NCBI GenBank assembly: GCA_017648425.1
Contig: JAGCJD010000018.1
Coordinates: 1-12,782, forward strand
DNA length: 12,782 nucleotides
Direction: 5' to 3'
From: Clostridia bacterium
GTDB lineage: Bacteria; Bacillota; Clostridia; Oscillospirales; CAG-272
Below the pieces are notes generated by a model. It worked only from the letters and a program-made list of their open reading frames with translations. It was not told where the DNA came from and ran no database searches. The stretch's first letter is position 1, and each line of letters begins with the position of its first letter. The translations under genes and the position numbers were made by a program. Below are positions 8,243-12,782 of this stretch, one piece after another.

Positions 8243-9436
8243 TTAATTTGATTTTTCTGATTTTTTTCTTGTAATGTGCGCGGCTATTATGAGTATTGCT
8301 CCAAGTAACGATACTCCTATTATGGCAAACGGGGACAGACTTACGAGCATGAATATTATTGCAAAATAGATGAGCGTGCCAAAGCAGGAAGGACCTTTTT
8401 TGGCGTTGAGCGCTCTTATTCCTGCAAGTGCCGTAAGAATAAGTCCAGGGGCGAGAACGAGCAGCAGATTTTCGGCTGCCGTTCCATATATTGCGGTGTT
8501 CTCTGAAACGAGAACAAATGAAAGCACAAGTGATACTATATATATTATGGCGGAATAAATGCTCATGTCAAAGGTGAGCATGGGGATCGCCTGCTTTTTC
8601 TCTTCAATAGTCACATAGTTTATGGAGAGAAAAAGCGAATGTATTACATATGCCATGATATTGGCGAATGTTATTATGAGCGCGGGGAGAAGATTGAATA
8701 ATGATGAAACGGTGAGCTCAATAGTGTTTTTTATATCTGTTGAGGTAAGGTCGTATCCGATTATCGAGCCAATCTCCTCGGTCGCAGAGCCTAGCAATAC
8801 CGTAAGCTGCTCTCTGACAGCCTCAATAAGTGCCTTTGAGGATTGTATCGAGATCTCTCCGTAGGTCGAATAAACGGCAGATGCGAACAATGCGACTACC
8901 GAAAGACATATTCCAGCGGATACATAGCATACTGCTGAAACTCTGCCGAGCTGTTTGTTTGCCGAGTAAGCAAGCAGGAGAGAGCAGGGGAGAGCCGATA
9001 CGCAAAGTATGGCAGCGGATACGCTGTTGAATAAAAGAAACGATATGGCTACTGCTATCAAGGGCATTCCCCACGCGAACGGGCTCTTCTTTTTGAATAT
9101 CAAAAAAGCAAATATGCATGCCGATGAGATAAATGCGGATATAAGTCCTATTGGGGCAAGTATTCCGCCGAGTATGACAAACAGTCCAACGATTATTGCA
9201 TAAGTGATAATTGCGTGGAAGCTTCGCGCCGCCAAGGCGAGAACGAAAATTCCCAAAACACATACACCGAGCGCAAGCGCGGCGCTTGCAAATTCTCCCA
9301 TTGGAACAAACAATGAGACGGGTATATAAACGCTCGCAAGTGCATAAAACAGACAACAAAGCGCCGTTTGCATAACGCCCTGCGCTTGATCGGATATTCT
9401 TTTTTGAGATTGAATGCTTTTATCTTCTCTTTTCAT
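8243..9436 (-). CDS. yybS: YybS-like DUF2232 multi-pass membrane protein
   Basis: This 397-aa integral membrane protein has about 10-11 hydrophobic segments: near 24-44, 49-70, 74-92, 96-114, 122-140, 141-157, 168-190, 246-270, 293-311, 320-340 and 353-387 (probably two). A polar, partly helical loop lies at about 191-243. Both ends are charged and probably cytoplasmic. I assign it to the YybS/DUF2232 family mainly from its size, topology and position directly before gdpP and rplI, as in B. subtilis. No catalytic motif is visible and the molecular function is unknown; transport of a small molecule is possible but not shown. It is the first gene of the operon. Its ATG follows AAGAGG with a 4-nt spacer, and the predicted promoter lies about 65 bp upstream. 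Confidence 0.8.
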   Translation of the reverse strand: MKREDKSIQSQKRISDQAQGVMQTALCCLFYALASVYIPVSLFVPMGEFASAALALGVCVLGIFVLALAARSFHAIITYAIIVGLFVILGGILAPIGLISAFISSACIFAFLIFKKKSPFAWGMPLIAVAISFLLFNSVSAAILCVSALPCSLLLAYSANKQLGRVSAVCYVSAGICLSVVALFASAVYSTYGEISIQSSKALIEAVREQLTVLLGSATEEIGSIIGYDLTSTDIKNTIELTVSSLFNLLPALIITFANIMAYVIHSLFLSINYVTIEEKKQAIPMLTFDMSIYSAIIYIVSLVLSFVLVSENTAIYGTAAENLLLVLAPGLILTALAGIRALNAKKGPSCFGTLIYFAIIFMLVSLSPFAIIGVSLLGAILIIAAHITRKKSEKSN

Positions 9437-9500
9437 GAAACCTCTTATTGGTTGAATGACACCGTTACAATATTTGCGGACATAACTACCCTATTATATT

Positions 9501-9529
9501 ATTATATCATAATATTCGCGTTTTGTAAA
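9501..9529 (-). promoter_or_regulatory. Sigma-A-type promoter for the yybS-ftsH operon
   Basis: On the minus strand, TTTACA (9529-9524) is followed by a 17-bp spacer and TATAAT (9506-9501), preceded by TGA, which makes an extended -10. Transcription would start near 9494, leaving a leader of about 58 nt before yybS. A second TATAAT 8 bp downstream (9498-9493) has no matching -35 at good spacing. Confidence 0.8.
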
Positions 9530-9612
9530 CACTAAATTGGGAATTTGACGCTCTGTTTTTTTTGGATTTTTCATATTTAAAATAAAAAATTAAGAAAATG
9601 TTGAAAAAGGTA
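9530..9612. other. A/T-rich intergenic block between divergent promoters
   Basis: The segment between the two -35 regions contains a T8 run (9556-9563) and A-rich runs at about 9580-9598. It could act as an UP element for the rimP promoter. I see no coding potential, no operator-like palindrome and no RNA gene in it. Confidence 0.5.
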
Positions 9613-9641
9613 TTGCAATAAAGGTAAAGGTGTGGTATAAT
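9613..9641 (+). promoter_or_regulatory. Sigma-A-type promoter for the rimP-nusA-infB operon
   Basis: TTGCAA (9613-9618), a 17-bp spacer and a perfect TATAAT (9636-9641) preceded by TGG form an extended -10 promoter. The sequence just upstream is A-rich. Transcription would start near 9648, giving a leader of about 77 nt before rimP. Confidence 0.85.
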
Positions 9642-9655
9642 AACGATGTATTCCG

Positions 9656-9683
9656 AGAGTGGGCTTCCAAAAAAGTCCACTCT
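9656..9683 (+). promoter_or_regulatory. Hairpin in the rimP leader
   Basis: A 10-bp stem, agagtgggct (9656-9665) with agtccactct (9674-9683), contains one G-U pair and has an 8-nt loop. It begins about 8 nt after the predicted transcription start. What follows (TAATTGTTG) is only weakly T-rich, so it is a poor terminator. It could stabilise the 5' end of the mRNA or take part in attenuation or autoregulation; the sequence alone does not decide this. Confidence 0.6.
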
Positions 9684-9724
9684 TAATTGTTGATAAAATC
9701 ATTTTGCAGATTTTGGAGGTGCGA

Positions 9725-10195
9725 ATGGCTAAAACGGGAAAAGGCATTGCCGATGTAGTGCGAGAGCTTGCAGAACCTATTGCCGACGAGCTCGGCATAT
9801 GGGTGTGGGATGTTGAATTCGTAAAAGAGGGCGCGCGCAGAGTGCTCCGTATAACCGTTGATTCCGAGAATGGCATTACGATAGAGGATTGCGAAAAAAT
9901 GCACCGCGCGATCGACCCCGTGCTTGACGAGGCAGATCCGATTGCTGAGCAGTACTATCTTGAAGTCAGCTCGCCCGGAATAGAGCGAGAGCTTAAAAAT
10001 GATATTCACATCGAGGCTTGTGAGGGCTGGGATGTTGAGGTAAAGCTTTATGCGCCTAAGGACGGCTCTAAAATGTTCAGGGGAGTGCTTCTTCCCTTGG
10101 GAGAAAACGGCGAGATACAGATACAGGCGGGTGACAGTGTTCTTTTGTTTGAGAGATCTGCCGTGGCAAAAATAAGTACCTATTTTGAACTTTAA
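9725..10195 (+). CDS. rimP: Ribosome maturation factor RimP
   Basis: RimP assists assembly of the 30S subunit. The 156-aa product has the N-terminal RimP domain: VWDVEFVKEGARRVLRITVD at about 27-46, and the family signature SSPGIEREL at 82-90. The C-terminal Sm-like domain follows (WDVEVKLYAPKDGSKMFRGVL at about 102-122). The ATG at 9725 has GGAGG 5 nt upstream. A longer frame from a GTG at 9659 would begin inside the leader hairpin and add 22 residues unlike the family, so I rejected it. It is the first gene of the operon and lies 34 nt before nusA, the order widely conserved in bacteria. Confidence 0.95.
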   Translation: MAKTGKGIADVVRELAEPIADELGIWVWDVEFVKEGARRVLRITVDSENGITIEDCEKMHRAIDPVLDEADPIAEQYYLEVSSPGIERELKNDIHIEACEGWDVEVKLYAPKDGSKMFRGVLLPLGENGEIQIQAGDSVLLFERSAVAKISTYFEL

Positions 10196-10229
10196 ATATA
10201 ATGCGTAAGCAAAAGGAAGGAAATTAAAA

Positions 10230-11255
10230 ATGAATAAGGAATTTTTTGTTGCTCTTGACCTTCTTGAAAAGGAGAAGGGCATACCCAAGCAATATATGAT
10301 CGAAAAGATCGAGGCGGCATTGCTTTCTGCTTTTAAGAAGGAGTTTGGAAACAACACTCTTATGAGAATTGCTATCGACCCTGTCAAGGAAGATATGCGC
10401 GTATATCTCCAAAAGGAGGTAGTTGAGGAGGTAGTTAATCCTCAGTGTCAGATATCCTTGGAGGACGCAAAGGCTATAAGCAGAAGAAATACGCTTGGAA
10501 AGATGGTCGAGACCGAGGTAAAGCCCAAGAATTTCCGCAGACTTAGCGCGGCTGCCGCAAAATCTGTTATCATTCAGGGCATACGCGAGGGAGAGAGAAA
10601 GGCTATGCAGGACGCTTACGAGAGCAAGCGCGAGGAGATAATCACCGCTACTGTAAGCAAGGTGTTCCCCGAAAGCGGAAATGTTTTGCTTGAAACGGGC
10701 ACGGGACACGCTACGCTGTTGAAGAGCGAACAGATCCCCGGTGAGACCTTTTATGTCGGTGACAGAGTAAAGGTATTCGTTATGGAGGTTAATAAAGAGG
10801 CTAAGGGACCGCTTGTTACGCTTTCACGCGCTCACGCAGGTCTTGTACGCAGAATATTCGAGCTTGAAATACCCGAGATCATTGACGGTGTAGTTCTCGT
10901 AAAGGGAGTTTCCCGTGAAGCGGGATCAAGAACCAAGATCTCTGTAATGTCGAGAGATGCAGATGTTGACGCGGTAGGAGCTTGTATCGGTAACCACGCT
11001 ATAAGAATAGCAGGTATCGTAGAGGAGCTCAGAGGCGAAAAGATAGACATAGTTAAATACAGCGATATTCCCGAGGAGTATGTTGCTGAGGCGCTTGCGC
11101 CTGCGGTCGTTCGTTCCGTTACATTTACGGGCGAGAGAGCTTGCAAGGTAATAGTTGACGAGGATCAGCTCTCCTTGGCTATCGGTAAGGAAGGTCAGAA
11201 CGCGCGCTTGGCTGCAAGGCTTACGGGCTTTAAGATAGATATTAAATCCGAGTAA
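10230..11255 (+). CDS. nusA: Transcription termination/antitermination factor NusA
   Basis: NusA binds RNA polymerase and nascent RNA and modulates pausing, termination and antitermination. The 341-aa product has an N-terminal polymerase-binding domain at about 1-130, an S1 domain at about 135-200 (EEIITATVSKVFPESGNVLL), KH1 at about 225-290 and KH2 at about 295-341. It ends soon after the KH2 signature AIGKEGQNARLAARLTG (317-333), so it lacks the acidic C-terminal repeats of proteobacterial NusA, as is usual in Bacillota. The KH1 nucleotide-binding loop, normally GxxG with a basic residue, reads GNHA at 254-257; the KH2 loop GKEG at 319-322 is intact. The ATG has AAGGAAGG about 9 nt upstream. 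Confidence 0.96.
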   Translation: MNKEFFVALDLLEKEKGIPKQYMIEKIEAALLSAFKKEFGNNTLMRIAIDPVKEDMRVYLQKEVVEEVVNPQCQISLEDAKAISRRNTLGKMVETEVKPKNFRRLSAAAAKSVIIQGIREGERKAMQDAYESKREEIITATVSKVFPESGNVLLETGTGHATLLKSEQIPGETFYVGDRVKVFVMEVNKEAKGPLVTLSRAHAGLVRRIFELEIPEIIDGVVLVKGVSREAGSRTKISVMSRDADVDAVGACIGNHAIRIAGIVEELRGEKIDIVKYSDIPEEYVAEALAPAVVRSVTFTGERACKVIVDEDQLSLAIGKEGQNARLAARLTGFKIDIKSE

Positions 11256-11274
11256 TATCGCGGAGGACACGGCA

Positions 11275-11553
11275 GTGCAGAAAAACACAGGACACAAGAA
11301 GATACCCGAGCGTCAGTGCCTTGGCTGTAACGAGCATAAGCCCAAAAAGGAGCTTCTTAGAGTGGTAAGGACACCTGAGGGAGAGATATTTCTTGACTTT
11401 ACAGGCAAAAAGTCCGGAAGAGGCGCATATATCTGTCGTGATGTGACATGCTTGAAAAAGGCAAGAAAATCCAAACGGATAGACAAAACGCTTGATGTGA
11501 GTATTCCCGAGGAAATATATGACAAAATGGAAGGTGAGCTTTCCGATGAGTGA
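11275..11553 (+). CDS. rnpM: YlxR-family RNA-binding protein RnpM
   Basis: This is a small nucleic-acid-binding protein of the YlxR (DUF448) family. The B. subtilis member has been reported to modulate RNase P and is called RnpM. The 92-aa product begins with a GTG start, with GGAGG 9 nt upstream. It carries RQCLGC (Cys15 and Cys18), KKELLRVVR, and the family core KKSGRGAYICRDVTCLKKA (45-63). Many Lys/Arg residues fit RNA binding. It lies between nusA and ylxQ, where ylxR normally sits. Family assignment is firm; the role in this organism is inferred. Confidence 0.92.
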   Translation: MQKNTGHKKIPERQCLGCNEHKPKKELLRVVRTPEGEIFLDFTGKKSGRGAYICRDVTCLKKARKSKRIDKTLDVSIPEEIYDKMEGELSDE

Positions 11554-11872
11554 TAAGGGTAATACCGAAAAGCTTTTGTTTTCTCTCGGATTGTGCCAAA
11601 AGGCAGGGAAAACCATCTGCGGAGTTCCAATGATATGCGAAGCTATGAGAAAGGGTGGAGCAAAATCCCCGCGTATAGTGATTGAGGCATTGGATACATC
11701 GGAGAATACACATAAAAGACTTACTGACAAATGCAAGTATTACAGCATACGGCATGTTCGCATATCATGTACGGTGGATACGCTGGCAGACGCGCTTGGA
11801 AAGAGCGCGCGGCTTGGCGCGGTAGCGGTTACTGATGAGGGACTGTGCCGCCTTATAGAAAAATACATCTAA
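11546..11872 (+). CDS. ylxQ: YlxQ, L7Ae/L30e-family RNA-binding protein
   Basis: This 108-aa protein of the ribosomal L7Ae/L30e/S12e fold probably binds kink-turn-like RNA. Visible features are LLFSLGLCQKAGKTICG (10-26), the RNA-contact helix region DTSENTHKRLTDKC (50-63), and the C-terminal LGKSARLGAVAVTDEGL block. The ATG at 11546 overlaps the last 8 nt of rnpM and follows GGAAGGTGA, so the two genes are probably translationally coupled. A longer frame from 11519 would add nine residues inside rnpM and has no better ribosome binding site. Its cellular function is not well defined in the family; the nusA-infB context points to ribosomes or stable RNA. Confidence 0.9.
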   Translation: MSDKGNTEKLLFSLGLCQKAGKTICGVPMICEAMRKGGAKSPRIVIEALDTSENTHKRLTDKCKYYSIRHVRISCTVDTLADALGKSARLGAVAVTDEGLCRLIEKYI

Positions 11873-11884
11873 CCCCAAATGCAT

Positions 11885-11926
11885 GGAAAGGAGTCCCGCA
11901 ATCGGCACGGGACACGGTGTTAAAAT
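11885..11926 (+). promoter_or_regulatory. Distant ribosome binding site plus hairpin before infB
   Basis: The only strong Shine-Dalgarno (GGAAAGGAG, 11885-11893) is 33 nt before the infB ATG. Between them a perfect 6-bp stem GTCCCG (11893-11898) / CGGGAC (11908-11913) with a 9-nt loop would bring the box to about 13 nt from the ATG if folded. A stop codon in the infB frame (TAA, 11921-11923) excludes an earlier start. A 14-codon ORF (ATG at 11879) ends at that same TAA, so re-initiation is another possibility. Confidence 0.5.
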
Positions 11927-12782
11927 ATGGCAACAAATCAAGGAACGAATTTATTAAAGGTAACACAATTCTCAAAAGATATCAATATGAAAAGCAAGGA
12001 TGTGCTTGATGTATTGGCGGGGAAGGGCATTGCTCTCAAATCCTCGTCCACGCTTGAGCCCGATCAGTTTGAGCTTTTGCTCAATACGCTTACTTCCGAA
12101 AACCAGATAGACAACATAGGCGACTATCTTGACGGCGTTACTTATATACCGTCAAAGGTGAGCAGTGACACTGCTAAAAAGCCGTCACAGCCTGCCGAGG
12201 TCGAGGAGAAGTCGACCGAGGTAAAGGAAGGCAAGATCGTTGAGCAAAAGGCAGCCGATGCCGTAAAGCCCAACCAGGAAAAGGTAAAGGACACAAAGCC
12301 TACCGCCACGGAAAAGCCTGCTCCCAAGACGCCCGCTGCTGAGAAAAAGGCAGATGCCGCAAACGATGCAAGAGCTGTATCGGGAGGTAACAAGCCAAGG
12401 ACAGATGCTCCTGCAAGACCTGCTGAGCAGAAAAAGCCTGAGGCAAAGGCGTCTCAAAGACCTGCTATGACACAAGCGCAGAGAAACGCACAGGGCATGA
12501 GTGCAGACGAGAGAATAGAAAGATTTGCCCAGCAAAGACAAGGACAGCAAAACAATGACCGCCACGGCAAGCCTCAGTTCGATAAGCAGAGAGGCAACGG
12601 TCAGCAAAGACCTCAGGGACAGAAGAATGATCGCTTTGGCGGCGGTCAGATGTTCGATAAGGACGAAAGACAGCAAAAGGGACCTCGTGAGACATTTAAG
12701 CCTCAGGTAATAGTTCGCGGACAGACCGTTAAGGGCGATGTTGCTCCCAAGCAGAGAGGCGCTACTCGTGTTGTTGATATGC
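11927..12782 (+). CDS. infB: Translation initiation factor IF-2, N-terminal part
   Basis: IF-2 is the GTPase that places initiator tRNA on the 30S subunit and promotes subunit joining. Only 285 codons are present; the reading frame is open to the right edge and the GTPase domain lies beyond it. Residues 8-60 form the IF2_N module (LLKVTQFSKDINMKSKDVLD, then a helical Leu-rich stretch). A long low-complexity linker follows: Lys/Ala/Pro/Glu-rich at about 80-190, then Gln/Gly/Arg-rich at about 195-255. Near the end, GATRVVD matches a block often found in this part of clostridial IF-2. The start at 11927 is fixed by an in-frame stop at 11921 and by the domain alignment; the next in-frame ATG would cut into IF2_N. 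Identity also follows from its position after ylxQ. Confidence 0.93.
   Translation, partial: MATNQGTNLLKVTQFSKDINMKSKDVLDVLAGKGIALKSSSTLEPDQFELLLNTLTSENQIDNIGDYLDGVTYIPSKVSSDTAKKPSQPAEVEEKSTEVKEGKIVEQKAADAVKPNQEKVKDTKPTATEKPAPKTPAAEKKADAANDARAVSGGNKPRTDAPARPAEQKKPEAKASQRPAMTQAQRNAQGMSADERIERFAQQRQGQQNNDRHGKPQFDKQRGNGQQRPQGQKNDRFGGGQMFDKDERQQKGPRETFKPQVIVRGQTVKGDVAPKQRGATRVVDM

Noticed and set aside
9545..9579. TTGACG at 9545 as a second plus-strand -35
   Set aside because: The nearest -10-like hexamer (TATTTA, 9574) is 23 bp away, too far for a sigma-A promoter.
9659..9724. GTG start for rimP inside the leader
   Set aside because: It lies in the leader hairpin without a ribosome binding site; the ATG at 9725 follows GGAGG at ideal spacing.
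12142..12676. Minus-strand ORFs rich in Ser/Leu/Cys
   Set aside because: They are shadows of the low-complexity linker of infB, whose frame is open from 11927 to the window edge.

Overview
The window looks like core chromosome of a low-to-moderate GC Gram-positive bacterium, most likely a member of Clostridia (Bacillota). The reasons are the YybS-GdpP-rplI-dnaB and tilS-hpt-ftsH gene orders, a short NusA without C-terminal repeats, the rnpM/ylxQ pair between nusA and infB, strong GGAGG-type ribosome binding sites and extended -10 promoters. I see no mobile element, CRISPR array, tRNA, rRNA or foreign cassette. No previously undescribed multi-gene system is visible.

Left arm (about 22-9436, all minus strand, so read right to left). 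A seven-gene operon runs yybS-like (DUF2232) - gdpP - rplI - dnaB - tilS - hpt - ftsH. Gaps are at most about 35 nt, dnaB and tilS overlap by one base, and a clear intrinsic terminator follows ftsH. It covers c-di-AMP turnover, ribosomal protein L9, the replicative helicase, tRNA-Ile lysidine formation, purine salvage and membrane proteolysis.

Middle (9437-9724). This 288-bp intergenic region carries two back-to-back sigma-A-type promoters, each with a 17-bp spacer and an extended -10. There is an A/T-rich block between them and a hairpin in the rimP leader.

Right arm (9725-12782, plus strand). This is the conserved transcription-translation operon rimP - nusA - rnpM (ylxR) - ylxQ - infB. 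infB runs off the window edge; only its first 285 codons are present.

The most notable observation is in ftsH. The reading frame that follows the good ribosome binding site starts at 2294 and encodes the expected first transmembrane helix of FtsH. It is then broken by one in-frame TAA (2214-2216), and the frame resumes at once with ATG ATG. The long downstream ORF therefore lacks transmembrane segment 1. This may be a real nonsense mutation, a stop-restart (split) arrangement or a base-call error. Lesser points are a NusA KH1 loop reading GNHA instead of GxxG, an infB start whose only good Shine-Dalgarno is separated from the ATG by a hairpin, and the joining of two gene clusters that lie apart in Bacillus subtilis.
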